DNA of 64,000 bases from Crenobacter intestini (GTDB lineage: Bacteria; Pseudomonadota; Gammaproteobacteria; Burkholderiales; Chromobacteriaceae): positions 239-64,238 of the forward strand of contig NZ_STGJ01000018.1 of the NCBI RefSeq assembly GCF_004919095.1. Direction: 5' to 3'. Under the pieces are notes generated by a model. It was given only the letters and a program-made list of their open reading frames with translations, did no database searches and had not been told where the DNA came from. Within the stretch, counting starts at the first letter, position 1, and each line of letters begins with the position of its first letter. Made by a program: the position numbers and the translations under genes. Below are positions 55,638-64,000 of the stretch, one piece after another.

Positions 55638-56894
55638 TTACTGTTTGCGGGTGAGCACGGCGGCGAAGAAGCCGTCGGTCTGGTGCACGGCAGGATTCAG
55701 TTGTAACACGTCACCGACAGCGAGCGGAATCTTTTGTTCCGCGAGCACGCTGTCGACAGGCGTCAGCTCGAAGTCGGGGTGCGCGGCGAGGAAAGCCTCG
55801 ACGATGCCCATGTTTTCCTGCGGCAGCAGGCTGCACGTCGCGTACACCAGGCGGCCGCCCGGCGCCACCAGCCGCGCGGCGGAGGCGAGGATGGACGCTT
55901 GCTTGACGTTCAGTTCGGCGATCGATTCCGGGCTCTGCCGGTACTTGAGGTCGGGGTTGCGCCTGAGCGTACCCAGCCCCGAACAGGGCGCGTCGACCAG
56001 CACCCGCTGCGCCTTGCCGGCCAGGCGTTTGACCTTCACGTCGTTCTCGTGCGCGATCAGCGTCGGGTGCACGTTGGAGAGGCCGGAGCGCGCGAGGCGC
56101 GGCTTGAGGTTGGCAAGGCGTTTCTCGGAGACGTCGAACGCGTAGAGGCGGCCGGTCGAGTTCATCTGCGCGCCCAGCAGCAGCGTCTTGCCGCCGGCGC
56201 CGGCGCAGAAGTCGACCACCATCTCGCCGCGGCGGGCGCCGGTGATCAGGCCCAGCAGCTGGCTGCCCTCGTCCTGCACCTCGATCTCGCCGCGCAGGAA
56301 GAGTTCGTGGCGGTTGATCGACGGCTTGCCGGCGAGGCGGACGCCCAGCGGCGAGTAAGGCGTCGCCTCGGCTTCGAAGCCCTCGTCGCGCAGCAGGTCG
56401 AGCACCTGCGCGCGGCGCGCCTTCAGCGTGTTCACGCGCAAGTCGAGCGGTGCCGGCTGCATCAGCGCGCGGCCCAGCGCGATGACGGCCTCCTCGCTCT
56501 GGTCGGCCAGCCGCTCGATGATCCAGGCGGGCAGCTCGGCGCGTGCCTCCAGGCTATCCGGCTGCGCCTTGCCCTTGACGGCGGCAAGCCAGGTCTTCTC
56601 GTCCTCGTTCACCGCCTCGCCGAATTCCTTGATATTGGTGCCCCACAGCTTGGCCATCGCGACCAGGAGCAGGTGGCGCGCGTTCGGCTTCTTCGGCGCG
56701 CACCAGGCGCGCAGCGTCTCCAGGCGGCGCAGGATGGTGAAGCTTGCCTCGGCGATCACGTGGCGGTCGCTGGCACCCAGTTCGCGGTGTTCGCGGAACC
56801 AGCCGGAGAGCACGGCGTCTGCGGGGCTTTCGAAGCGCAGCATCTTCTCGAGGACGCGCACGGTCTGCTGGAACTGCAGTGGATTAATTTTCAT
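55638..56894 (-). CDS. RsmB/NOP-family RNA (cytosine-5) methyltransferase
   Basis: A 418-residue SAM-dependent RNA m5C methyltransferase. The Rossmann core has VVDFCAGAGGKTLLLG (motif I), VDAPCSGLGTLRRNPD (motif IV with a catalytic Cys) and YATCSLLPQEN (motif VI with the second Cys). The N-terminal 150 residues are helical and only loosely like the NusB domain of RsmB. It could be RsmB (16S C967) or a sister enzyme; position after purN and DUF3108 is not the classic fmt-rsmB site. ATG at 56894 overlaps DUF3108 by 11 bases. Confidence 0.87.
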   Translation of the reverse strand: MKINPLQFQQTVRVLEKMLRFESPADAVLSGWFREHRELGASDRHVIAEASFTILRRLETLRAWCAPKKPNARHLLLVAMAKLWGTNIKEFGEAVNEDEKTWLAAVKGKAQPDSLEARAELPAWIIERLADQSEEAVIALGRALMQPAPLDLRVNTLKARRAQVLDLLRDEGFEAEATPYSPLGVRLAGKPSINRHELFLRGEIEVQDEGSQLLGLITGARRGEMVVDFCAGAGGKTLLLGAQMNSTGRLYAFDVSEKRLANLKPRLARSGLSNVHPTLIAHENDVKVKRLAGKAQRVLVDAPCSGLGTLRRNPDLKYRQSPESIAELNVKQASILASAARLVAPGGRLVYATCSLLPQENMGIVEAFLAAHPDFELTPVDSVLAEQKIPLAVGDVLQLNPAVHQTDGFFAAVLTRKQ

Positions 56895-58041
56895 GGCTGT
56901 TCTTTCTGGGCGGCAGTGTCCACACGGGGCTGCCTGCAATGTCGATACGGTAAGCCCGAAGTTCGAGCGTCTTTTTTTCGTCGGCGCGCACGATGCGCAC
57001 CGGCAGGTTGGCGAAGTCTGGCGCCAGCCAGTACTCGTTGCGGTTGGCGCCTTCGCCGGCGCGCACCAGTACCACGCGGATGGCCCCGTCGCCGGTGTCG
57101 TAGTCGGCCTCGCCGGACGGGCGCAGCCTAAAGCCGTACACCTTCTTGCCGGTGGTGATCTGCGTGTCGCCCGCCGCGGGCTCGCCGCCTGCGAGCGCCA
57201 GCGCGAAGCCCAGGCTCAGCACGTCCTGCGCGCCGGCTTCAAGCGGCACGCTAGCCTCCTGCTTGTCGCCGTAGTCGAGGCGCTTGTCCTCGCGGTCGAA
57301 ACGCGCGTATTCGCGCGGCGTCTCGTCGCGCCACGCCTGGTAGCGCTCCGGCGCAAGCTTGCCGCCGCTGGCCCGCCCTTCGGAGACATAGCGCAGCAGC
57401 GGGCTGAACAGCCCCTTGACGCGCGCCTCCAGGTGGTAGCGGCCGCCCTGGCGCTGCCAGTGGATCAGCCCGCTGCCGACCTGGATATTGCCGTAGTAGG
57501 CGTGGTAGTGCAGCGTCGCCTGGTCCGGAAAGGCGGTGATCGGCGTCGCGGGCCGGATCCGTCCGTCGTCCTGCGCCGTGGCTTCGGCGACGGGCGCGGA
57601 CGCGGCCACTGCAGCAGGGGCGCTCGCGAGCGCGCCAAGCGCCTGGGTCGCGCGGGCGATCGAACTTGCGGCCGTCTGCGCGGGCGGCGCCGGTGCGAAC
57701 GGCGCCGCCTCGTCGTCAGCGCGGCGGGCAACGCGCGTTTCGGCGCGCGCATCCGGCGCCTCCGCCTGCGGTGCCGACGCCTCGGCCTTGCGCGGCGCGG
57801 GACGGGGGCGGGCGGCGGCCAGCGCCGCATCCACCTGCCTGGGCGTGAGGCGCACGGTCGGTCGCGCTGGCGGCGCCTCGTCCTGCGCGTCCAGTTCCAG
57901 CTTGCGCAACTGCGCGGTCAGCGGCTTGACCGTCATGTCCTGCGCGGCGTCCGGCCAGCGCCAATGCCCGCCGCCGAACACCGCGAGGTGGACGGCAAGC
58001 GAGAGGACGACGGCGATCAGCAGGGGCCGCGCGTGTTTCAT
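56884..58041 (-). CDS. DUF3108 protein
   Basis: A 385-residue protein with an N-terminal membrane anchor (LLIAVVLSLAVHLAVFGGG), a low-complexity Ala/Pro-rich linker (about 55-165) and a C-terminal DUF3108 domain (LHYHAYYGNIQVGSG; VKGLFSPLLRYVSEG; YWLAPDFANLPVRIV). The domain is predicted as a periplasmic beta-structure of unknown function. It shares one base with the purN stop and 11 bases with the methyltransferase, an operon typical of betaproteobacteria. Confidence 0.83.
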   Translation of the reverse strand: MKHARPLLIAVVLSLAVHLAVFGGGHWRWPDAAQDMTVKPLTAQLRKLELDAQDEAPPARPTVRLTPRQVDAALAAARPRPAPRKAEASAPQAEAPDARAETRVARRADDEAAPFAPAPPAQTAASSIARATQALGALASAPAAVAASAPVAEATAQDDGRIRPATPITAFPDQATLHYHAYYGNIQVGSGLIHWQRQGGRYHLEARVKGLFSPLLRYVSEGRASGGKLAPERYQAWRDETPREYARFDREDKRLDYGDKQEASVPLEAGAQDVLSLGFALALAGGEPAAGDTQITTGKKVYGFRLRPSGEADYDTGDGAIRVVLVRAGEGANRNEYWLAPDFANLPVRIVRADEKKTLELRAYRIDIAGSPVWTLPPRKNSHEN

Positions 58042-58679
58042 CAGGCCTCGGCGGGGCTCAGCAGCTGCGCGCCGGCGTTGGCGGTGGCCACGCGGTGCAC
58101 GCGACCGTCCGCCAGCGTCAGTCGGCCGGCGACGAAGTCACGCACGGCGGCCGGGTACAGGCGGTGTTCGACGGCGAGCACGCGCTCGGCAAGGGATGCC
58201 GCGGTGTCGCCCTCGAGCACGGGGACCGCACCTTGCGCCACGATCGGGCCATGGTCAAGCTCGGCCGTCACGAAGTGCACGGTGCAGCCGGCGACGCGGC
58301 AGCCAGCGTCGATCGCCCGCTGGTGGGTGCTGAGGCCAGTGAACGCCGGCAGCAAGGACGGGTGTACGTTGAGCATGCGACCTTCGTAGCGGCGGGTGAA
58401 CTCGGCGCCGAGGATGCGCATGAAGCCGGCCAGCACGACAAGGTCCGGCGCGTAGCCGTCGATCACCTCGGCGAGTGCCACATCGAACGACGCGCGGTCC
58501 GGGTACGCCTTGTGGTCGACCACGCGGGCGTCGATGCCGCGCTCGGCCGCCCAGGCCAGACCCGCCGCGTCCGGGCGGTTGGCGATGACGGCGACGACGG
58601 CGCCGCCGGGCAGGTCCTGTTCGCAGATGGCCTGCATGTTCGAGCCCCGGCCGGAAATCAGGATGACAATTCGTTTCAT
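58041..58679 (-). CDS. purN: Phosphoribosylglycinamide formyltransferase
   Basis: A 212-residue enzyme transferring formyl from 10-formyl-THF to GAR in purine synthesis. It begins IVILISGRGSNMQAI, has VLAGFMRILG, the catalytic segment GRMLNVHPSLLPAFTG and VHFVTAELDHGPIVAQ with the active-site Asp. Full length. purM lies upstream on the same strand with a hairpin between. Confidence 0.96.
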   Translation of the reverse strand: MKRIVILISGRGSNMQAICEQDLPGGAVVAVIANRPDAAGLAWAAERGIDARVVDHKAYPDRASFDVALAEVIDGYAPDLVVLAGFMRILGAEFTRRYEGRMLNVHPSLLPAFTGLSTHQRAIDAGCRVAGCTVHFVTAELDHGPIVAQGAVPVLEGDTAASLAERVLAVEHRLYPAAVRDFVAGRLTLADGRVHRVATANAGAQLLSPAEA

Positions 58680-58715
58680 GATGGTTTCACGCTAGCGGTT
58701 TGCACGCCAGAAGCA

Positions 58716-58756
58716 ATAAACGCCGTACCGCCCCGGATGCGGGTGCGGCACGGCGT
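58716..58756 (-). terminator. Hairpin terminator between purM and purN
   Basis: Long, slightly imperfect stem (ACGCCGT/ACGGCGT arms continuing into GC-rich pairs) followed on the minus strand by TTTATT. It would reduce read-through from purM into purN. Confidence 0.6.
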
Positions 58757-58787
58757 CGTCGGCCTTCGGCCTTGTTGTGGTGGCGGG

Positions 58788-59825
58788 TCAGCGGACCTGG
58801 GTCTGGTGTTCGTCGCCGGTGCGCGCGTCGACGCGGCCGATGCGGTACACGGTCTCACCCTCGGCGCGCAGCAGCTCGGCCGCAGCGTCGGCGTGCTCGG
58901 CGGCGACGATGACGACCATGCCGATGCCGCAGTTGAACGTGCGGTACATCTCTTGTGCGTCGACCTGGCCCTGTTCCTGCAGCCACTGGAACAGCTTGGG
59001 TAGCGGCCAGGCGGCGGCGTCGATGCGTGCGACGCAGTTGTCCGGCAGCACGCGCGGGGTGTTCTCGGTGATGCCGCCGCCGGTGATGTGCGCCATGCCC
59101 TTGACCGGCAGTTCGGCCATCAGCTTGAGCAGCGGCTTGACGTAGATGCGGGTCGGCGCGATCACCGCCTCGCGCAGCGTGTGGCCGCCGTCGAATTCAG
59201 CGTCGAGATCCGGGTTCGCGCGCTCGATGATCTTGCGCACCAGCGAGTAGCCGTTTGAGTGCACGCCGTTGGACGCAAGGCCGAGCACCACGTCACCCGA
59301 CGCGATCTCGCGGCCGGTGATTACCTGGCTCTTCTCGACGACGCCGACGGCGAAGCCGGCCAGGTCGTACTCGCCGACCGGGTACATGCCCGGCATCTCG
59401 GCGGTCTCGCCGCCGATCAGCGCGCAACCGGCCATCTCACAGCCTGCGGCGATGCCCTTGATTACGTCGGTCGCCTGCGCGACGTCAAGCTTGCCGCACG
59501 CGAAGTAGTCGAGGAAGAACAGCGGCTCTGCGCCCTGCACCAGAATGTCGTTGACACTCATGGCGACCAGGTCGATACCGACGGTGTCGTGACGGTTCCA
59601 GTCGAAGGCGAGCTTGAGCTTGGTGCCGACGCCGTCGGTGCCCGAGACGAGGACCGGTTCGCGGTACTTCTTGGAGATTTCCACCAGTGCGCCGAAACCA
59701 CCGAGTCCGCCGAGCACCTCGGGGCGCATGGTGCGTTTGGCGAACGGTTTGATGTTTTCGACGAGCGCATCGCCGGCGTCGATGTCTACGCCTGCGTCGC
59801 GGTAACTGAGGGCCGTGGTGTTCAA
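58788..59825 (-). CDS. purM: Phosphoribosylformylglycinamidine cyclo-ligase
   Basis: A 345-residue ATP-dependent AIR synthetase of purine synthesis. It begins [18 protein letters not shown], with [26 protein letters not shown] and [15 protein letters not shown]. Full length. It diverges from the perM gene; the 84-base spacer carries an inverted repeat (CTTTCG at 59867-59872, CGAAAG at 59879-59884). Confidence 0.97.
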   Translation of the reverse strand: MNTTALSYRDAGVDIDAGDALVENIKPFAKRTMRPEVLGGLGGFGALVEISKKYREPVLVSGTDGVGTKLKLAFDWNRHDTVGIDLVAMSVNDILVQGAEPLFFLDYFACGKLDVAQATDVIKGIAAGCEMAGCALIGGETAEMPGMYPVGEYDLAGFAVGVVEKSQVITGREIASGDVVLGLASNGVHSNGYSLVRKIIERANPDLDAEFDGGHTLREAVIAPTRIYVKPLLKLMAELPVKGMAHITGGGITENTPRVLPDNCVARIDAAAWPLPKLFQWLQEQGQVDAQEMYRTFNCGIGMVVIVAAEHADAAAELLRAEGETVYRIGRVDARTGDEHQTQVR

Positions 59826-59909
59826 GGTCGACTCGCTTTCTGCTAACGTGTTTGTTTTACTTCAAACTTTCGCCTGAACGAAAGCGCCGATATTCTACCC
59901 GAATCAAAG

Positions 59910-60986
59910 ATGAAACGCTCTGCCAACTCGCTGCTGCCATGGCTGGCCGCCCTCGCATGCGGCGTCCTCTTTTTCTGGCTGGTCATCCGGCTCGCCGGCG
60001 TGCTCACGCCCTTCGTCGTCGCCGCGGTGCTCGCCTACATCCTCGACCCGCTGGTCGGCTGGCTGACCCGCCACCGCGTCGGCCGCCCGCTCGCGTCCTT
60101 GCTGGTGATGGCCGGCGGCATGCTGCTGATCTCGCTGCTGCTCTTGGTCGTGGTGCCGATGCTGATCGAGCAGGCGCAGGCGCTCGCCGCCAGGCTGCCT
60201 GCCTTCATCGATTTCGTGCAGCACCGCTTCCTGCCGTGGCTGGACGCGCGCTTCGGCGTCAAGATCGTGCTCAACGCCGATACCTGGCGGGCGGCCCTGT
60301 CTGACAAGGGCGGCGCGCTGCGCCAGGCGCTCGAGCAGTTGTGGCCGCAACTGACGCACGGCGGCGCCGTGCTGTTCGACTTCCTGTCGAACATGGTGCT
60401 GTTGCCGCTGCTGCTCTACTACTTCCTGCTCGACTGGCCGCGCATGTGCCGCTGGGTAGCGACGCTGGTGCCCAGGCGCTGGGCGGTCGAGGTTGGCCGC
60501 GTCGCCGGCGAGCTCGACCAGGTGTTGGGTGAATTCCTGCGCGGGCAGATCTCGGTGATGCTGATCATGGCGGCGGTGTACGGTGGCGGCCTGATGCTGA
60601 CCGGGCTGGAGTCCGGCCTCGCCATCGGCATCGTCGCCGGCCTCCTAGTGTTCATCCCCTACCTTGGCGCCTTCATCGGCCTGTTGCTGGCGACGCTGGC
60701 GGCGCTGTTGCAGTTCGGCACGCTCTCGGGGCTTGCGCTGGTGTGGGGGGTGTTCATGGCCGGGCAGACGCTGGAGAGCTTCGTCGTCACGCCCTATCTG
60801 GTCGGCGAGCGCATCGGCCTGTCGCCGATGGCGGTGATCTTCGCGCTGATGGCGTTCGGCCAGCTGATGGGCTTTACCGGCGTGCTGCTCGCGCTGCCCC
60901 TGGCGGCCATCGTGATGGTGCTCGCGCGCAGCTTGCTGGCGCGCTATTTCACCTCGCGCTTCTATCAGCGTAAAATCGGGCGTTAA
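59910..60986 (+). CDS. AI-2E/PerM-family membrane protein
   Basis: A 358-residue inner membrane protein with about seven to eight membrane segments and a hydrophilic loop (about 90-150). It has the family features AYILDPLVGWL at the N-terminus and FIPYLGAFIGLLLA plus SFVVTPYLVGERIGLSP towards the C-terminus. The family includes the AI-2 exporter TqsA and ion antiporters; the substrate here is unknown. Divergent from purM and upstream of hda, a common beta/gamma arrangement. Confidence 0.88.
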   Translation: MKRSANSLLPWLAALACGVLFFWLVIRLAGVLTPFVVAAVLAYILDPLVGWLTRHRVGRPLASLLVMAGGMLLISLLLLVVVPMLIEQAQALAARLPAFIDFVQHRFLPWLDARFGVKIVLNADTWRAALSDKGGALRQALEQLWPQLTHGGAVLFDFLSNMVLLPLLLYYFLLDWPRMCRWVATLVPRRWAVEVGRVAGELDQVLGEFLRGQISVMLIMAAVYGGGLMLTGLESGLAIGIVAGLLVFIPYLGAFIGLLLATLAALLQFGTLSGLALVWGVFMAGQTLESFVVTPYLVGERIGLSPMAVIFALMAFGQLMGFTGVLLALPLAAIVMVLARSLLARYFTSRFYQRKIGR

Positions 60987-61021
60987 ACGCCCATTTATCG
61001 CAGACACTCCCAGAACGCATT

Positions 61022-61699
61022 TTGGATCAACTCGTCCTCGACCTGACGCCGACGCCGACGCCCGGCTTCGACAACTTTCTCGCCGAGCATAACCGCGAGA
61101 TCATCGCCGCGCTCAACGACGCGTCGGGCGAGCGCTTCGTGTACCTGTGGGGCGCGCCCGGCTGCGGCAAGACGCACCTCTTGCAGGCGTGGATCGCCCA
61201 CGCCGAGCGCACCGGCCGCGCGGCGATCTACCTCGACGCCAAGACCGAGCACCTGCCCGACTTCGCGCGCGAGGCGAGCTTCATCGCGGTCGACCATGTC
61301 GATGACCTGACCCCGGACGACCAGATCACGCTGTTCTCGATCTACAACTCGCTGAAGGAAAGCGGCGAGGGGCGCCTCCTGATGGCCGGCCGCCTGCCGC
61401 CGATGCGCCTGCCGGTGCGCGACGACTTGCGTACCCGCCTGGGCTGGGGGCTGGTGTTCCAGGTCAAGGCGCTGTCCGACGACGACAAGCTCGCCGCGCT
61501 CAAGCGGCACGCCGCCGAGCGCCAGCTGGCGATCCCCGACGACGTGTTCCGCTACCTGCTCACGCACTGGCGGCGCGACCTCTCCAGCCTGATCGACATG
61601 CTCGACACGCTCGACCGCTATTCCCTGGCGCTGCAGCGGCCGATCACGGTGCCGCTGGTGAAGAACATCCTGCAAACGACAAGAAACGACGCCCCATGA
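61022..61699 (+). CDS. hda: DnaA regulatory inactivator Hda
   Basis: A 225-residue AAA+ protein that, with the DNA-loaded sliding clamp, stimulates ATP hydrolysis by DnaA to stop re-initiation. A TTG start gives MDQLVLDLTP, whose QLVLDL is the clamp-binding motif. Walker A is GAPGCGKTHLL (about 44-54); Walker B is degenerate (FIAVDHVDDLT), and the C-terminal DnaA-like domain is short, without the DNA-binding domain IV. No strong ribosome site precedes the TTG. The stop overlaps the HAD gene by four bases. Confidence 0.9.
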   Translation: MDQLVLDLTPTPTPGFDNFLAEHNREIIAALNDASGERFVYLWGAPGCGKTHLLQAWIAHAERTGRAAIYLDAKTEHLPDFAREASFIAVDHVDDLTPDDQITLFSIYNSLKESGEGRLLMAGRLPPMRLPVRDDLRTRLGWGLVFQVKALSDDDKLAALKRHAAERQLAIPDDVFRYLLTHWRRDLSSLIDMLDTLDRYSLALQRPITVPLVKNILQTTRNDAP

Positions 61700-62364
61700 A
61701 CCTTGCGCTGTTCGACCTCGACAACACCCTGCTGGCCGGCGACTCCGACGTCGAATGGCCGAAGTTCCTGATCGGCCGCGGCATCATCGACGCCGAGCAC
61801 CACGCCCGCCACAACGACTACTTCTACGAGCAGTACAAGGCCGGCACCCTCGACATCGACGCCTTCCTCGAATTCCAGCTGGCGCCCTTGGCGCGCTTTA
61901 CGCGCGAAGAGCTCGACAGCCTGCACGCCGAGTACATGGGCGAGCATATCCTGCCGATCATCCCGGCCAAGGCGCGCGCGCTGGTGGCCGCTCACCAGGC
62001 CGAGGGCGACCTGGTGATGATCATCACCGCGACCAACCGTTTCATCACCGGGCCGATCGCGCGCGAACTGGGCGTCGAGCACCTGATCGCGGTCGAACTG
62101 GAAGAAGGCGCCGACGGCCGCTACACCGGCCGCTACACCGGCACGCCGAGCTTCAAGGACGGCAAGATCACCCGCCTGAACGAGTGGCTGGCCGCGCGCA
62201 GACAGACGCTCGCAAGTTTCACCCGCTGCTACTTCTACAGCGACTCGCGCAACGACCTGCCGCTGCTGTCGCAGGTGAGCGACCCGGTCGCGGTCGACCC
62301 GGACGAGGCGCTGCGCGCGCACGCGTGCGCGCATGGCTGGCCGGTGATCACGCTGCGCGACTGA
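61696..62364 (+). CDS. HAD-IB family phosphatase
   Basis: A 222-residue HAD hydrolase. Motif I is LFDLDNTLL with the nucleophile Asp7 and Asp9, motif II near IITATNRF, and motif IV SDSRNDLPLL with the Mg-binding acids. It is SerB-like and close to proteins annotated as histidinol-phosphatase or phosphoserine phosphatase; the substrate is not certain. Coupled to hda by a four-base overlap. Confidence 0.87.
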   Translation: MNLALFDLDNTLLAGDSDVEWPKFLIGRGIIDAEHHARHNDYFYEQYKAGTLDIDAFLEFQLAPLARFTREELDSLHAEYMGEHILPIIPAKARALVAAHQAEGDLVMIITATNRFITGPIARELGVEHLIAVELEEGADGRYTGRYTGTPSFKDGKITRLNEWLAARRQTLASFTRCYFYSDSRNDLPLLSQVSDPVAVDPDEALRAHACAHGWPVITLRD

Positions 62365-62379
62365 ACGGTGCGCGCACCG

Positions 62380-62408
62380 GGCCGCGGCAAGCCTGCCGCG
62401 GCCTTTTT
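62380..62408 (+). terminator. Terminator after the HAD gene
   Basis: GGCCGCGGCA/TGCCGCGGCC arms (62380-62389, 62394-62403) with an AGCC loop, followed by TTTTTCTT. Confidence 0.85.
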
Positions 62409-62432
62409 CTTATGGACAAGCAAGGGGGACGC

Positions 62433-63302
62433 ATGGACAGGTTGAACGCCTTTCTGGAGAGGGCCGAGCAAGTCTTGGCCAGGCTCGAGCCGCTGTTGCC
62501 GCCGCTGCAGCCGGCACCCGACTGGACGGCACCGGCCTTCCGCTGGCGCCGGCAGGGGCTGGCGGGCTGGCTGGAGCCGGTATACCAGCCGCACAGTATC
62601 CGGCTGGACGAGCTCTCCAGCGTCGAGCGGCAGAAGGAGGCGCTGGTGCGCAACACCCGCCACTTCCTGAAGGGTCGGCCGGCCAACAACGCGCTGCTCA
62701 CCGGTGCGCGCGGTACCGGCAAGTCCTCGCTGATCAAGGCGCTGCTCGCCGAGTTCGCCGAGAAGGGCTTGCGCGTGATCGAGGTCGACAAGACGCACCT
62801 GGGCGACTTGCCGCAGATCGTCGACATCGTGAAGAACCGCCCGGAGCGCTTCATCCTGTTCTGCGACGATTTGTCGTTCGAGGAGGGCGAGGACGGCTAC
62901 AAGGCGCTCAAGTCGCAGCTGGACGGCGGCGTCGCGCCGCGCGCCGACAACCTGCTCGTCTACGCGACCAGCAACCGCCGCCACCTGCTGCCCGAGCGCC
63001 TCAGCGAAAACCGCGAGGGGAAGAGCGAAAACGGCGAGATCCACCCGGGCGAGGCGATCGAGGAAAAGATCTCGCTGTCCGACCGCTTCGGCCTGTGGCT
63101 GTCGTTCTACCCGTTCGACCAGGACGCGTACCTGACGGCGGTCGCCGGCTGGCTCGGTCACTTCTCGCTGGCGATGGACGCAGCGGCCGAACGCGCCGCG
63201 CTGCAATGGTCGCTCGCGCGCGGCAGCCGCTCGGGCCGGGTCGCCTGGCAGTTCGCCTGCGACTGGGCCGGGCGGACGCAAAAGGAACGCAAGGCATTCT
63301 GA
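62433..63302 (+). CDS. DUF815 AAA+ ATPase
   Basis: A 289-residue P-loop ATPase of the DUF815 family. Walker A is TGARGTGKSSLIKAL (Lys97), Walker B FILFCDDLSFEEGE and sensor-like YATSNRRHLLPE. The family's function is unknown. ATG at 62433 follows AAGGGGGACGC and is preferred to an ATG seven codons earlier with no ribosome site. The stop overlaps the mutT start by one base. Confidence 0.87.
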   Translation: MDRLNAFLERAEQVLARLEPLLPPLQPAPDWTAPAFRWRRQGLAGWLEPVYQPHSIRLDELSSVERQKEALVRNTRHFLKGRPANNALLTGARGTGKSSLIKALLAEFAEKGLRVIEVDKTHLGDLPQIVDIVKNRPERFILFCDDLSFEEGEDGYKALKSQLDGGVAPRADNLLVYATSNRRHLLPERLSENREGKSENGEIHPGEAIEEKISLSDRFGLWLSFYPFDQDAYLTAVAGWLGHFSLAMDAAAERAALQWSLARGSRSGRVAWQFACDWAGRTQKERKAF

Positions 63303-64000
63303 TGACGGACAACACAGGCAAGACCATCGCGGTGGTCGCCGGCGCACTGATCGACGCCGACGGCCGCTACATGCTGGGCTCGCGCCCGGCGGGCAAACCG
63401 TACGCCGGCTACTGGGAGTTCCCCGGCGGCAAGGTCGAGGCGGGCGAGACGCTCTTCGCGGCGCTGGCGCGCGAGTTCGACGAGGAAATGGGGGTCAGGG
63501 TGCAGCACGCGACGCCGTGGCTGACCCGCGTCCACCATTACGAACACGCGTCGGTGCACCTGACCTTCTTCCGCGTCTGGTCGTGGGCGGGGACGCCGCA
63601 GCCGCACGAGGGGCAGGCGTTCGCCTGGCAGAAACCGGGCGAGGAGAGCGTCGCGCCGATGCTGCCGGCCAACGGCCCCATCCTGCGCGCGCTGCACCTG
63701 CCGCTGAGCTTGCGTGTGGCAGCAGACGGGCGTTTTGCCGTCGGCGAAGAGGCCGGCGCCTTGGTGGACCTCGCCGGGGCGCAGCGTGCCGGCCGGCCGC
63801 CAACGCCGTGGGCCGGCGCCCGCGTGCGCTCTGCGGCCGAACTGGCCGAGGCGGCCCGTCTGGGCTTCGACTTCGCGCTGGCCGATGCGGTAGCGGGCTG
63901 GGACGCGTTCGACCGGGTGGTCAGCGCGGGTTGGCCGCTGCCGGTGTTCGCGGCGGGCGCTACGCTCTCCGCCGCGCTCGAACACGGCGCGCACGGCGTG
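63302..64000 (+). CDS. MutT-type Nudix hydrolase fused to a thiamine monophosphate synthase (TenI)-like domain, cut by window end
   Basis: The frame is open to the window edge (233 codons visible). The N-terminal Nudix domain has the complete box at residues 43-65 (GGKVEAGETL, REFDEEMGV) and PYAGYWEFPGGK, as in MutT, which removes 8-oxo-dGTP. From about residue 139 the sequence resembles the C-terminal half of TenI/ThiE (VRSAAELAEAARLGFDFAL; LPVFAAGATLSAALEHGAHGV). The N-terminal half of that barrel, with its usual substrate residues, seems to be missing. ATG overlaps the DUF815 stop (TGATG). Confidence 0.88.
   Translation, partial: MTDNTGKTIAVVAGALIDADGRYMLGSRPAGKPYAGYWEFPGGKVEAGETLFAALAREFDEEMGVRVQHATPWLTRVHHYEHASVHLTFFRVWSWAGTPQPHEGQAFAWQKPGEESVAPMLPANGPILRALHLPLSLRVAADGRFAVGEEAGALVDLAGAQRAGRPPTPWAGARVRSAAELAEAARLGFDFALADAVAGWDAFDRVVSAGWPLPVFAAGATLSAALEHGAHGV

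Noticed and set aside
59826-59909. PurR-type operator before purM
   Set aside because: The AACGTGTTTG stretch does not match both half-sites of the PurR consensus; the CTTTCG/CGAAAG repeat is a different sequence.

Overview
The window looks like chromosomal core sequence of a high-GC betaproteobacterium. Gene content and order (aroQ-accB-accC-prmA-zinc ribbon, hom-thrC, flgAMN, purM/perM-hda, a DUF2322 gene) fit Neisseriales/Chromobacteriaceae best. That placement is inferred from gene families and order; there is no rRNA here to confirm it. I see no rRNA, tRNA, CRISPR array, transposase or prophage, and no dedicated DNA-binding transcription factor apart from the anti-sigma factor FlgM and the replication regulator Hda.

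Layout. Positions 1-3850 (minus strand) hold a polyamine block: a gamma-glutamylputrescine synthetase-like gene followed by two PotF-like binding proteins, preceded by a 25-codon open frame with a strong ribosome-binding site. Positions 4045-15814 (plus) carry rppH, a DUF2238 membrane protein, parE, a DcuC-type carrier, hemE, priA, dacB, grxC, secB, an SH3 protein and gpsA. A group of DnaA-box-like sites lies between hemE and priA. Positions 15878-20379 (minus) hold aroQ-accB-accC-prmA-DUF3426. Positions 20588-25197 (plus) hold queA-DUF971-ubiE-SMR-ubiJ-ubiB, followed by about 350 bp of hairpin-rich non-coding DNA. Positions 25650-32699 contain small enzymes, alaA, hom-GNAT-thrC and a lone astB. 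A GDSL autotransporter (minus) and flgAMN (plus) diverge at about 35.0-35.1 kb. CobD-family, rhlE, GNAT and DUF2322 genes follow.

Positions 40198-46236 are the least ordinary part: a three-gene exporter (adaptor, FtsX-like permease, ATPase), an AT-rich spacer, and a 918-residue lipoprotein built from three copies of one ~270-residue module. Copies 2 and 3 are almost identical in DNA. The rest comprises GNAT, isochorismatase-like, FAD/Fe-S dehydrogenase and hexapeptide acetyltransferase genes; upp-uraA with a previously overlooked 57-residue membrane protein downstream; grxD; a ClC transporter; an RNA methyltransferase-DUF3108-purN-purM block (minus); and perM-hda-HAD-DUF815-mutT (plus), the last cut by the window edge.

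Most of the window is housekeeping. The points most worth following up are the triplicated lipoprotein, the short frame before puuA, the small membrane protein beside uraA, the DnaA-box group before priA, and the long Ala/Gln-rich insertion in the autotransporter.
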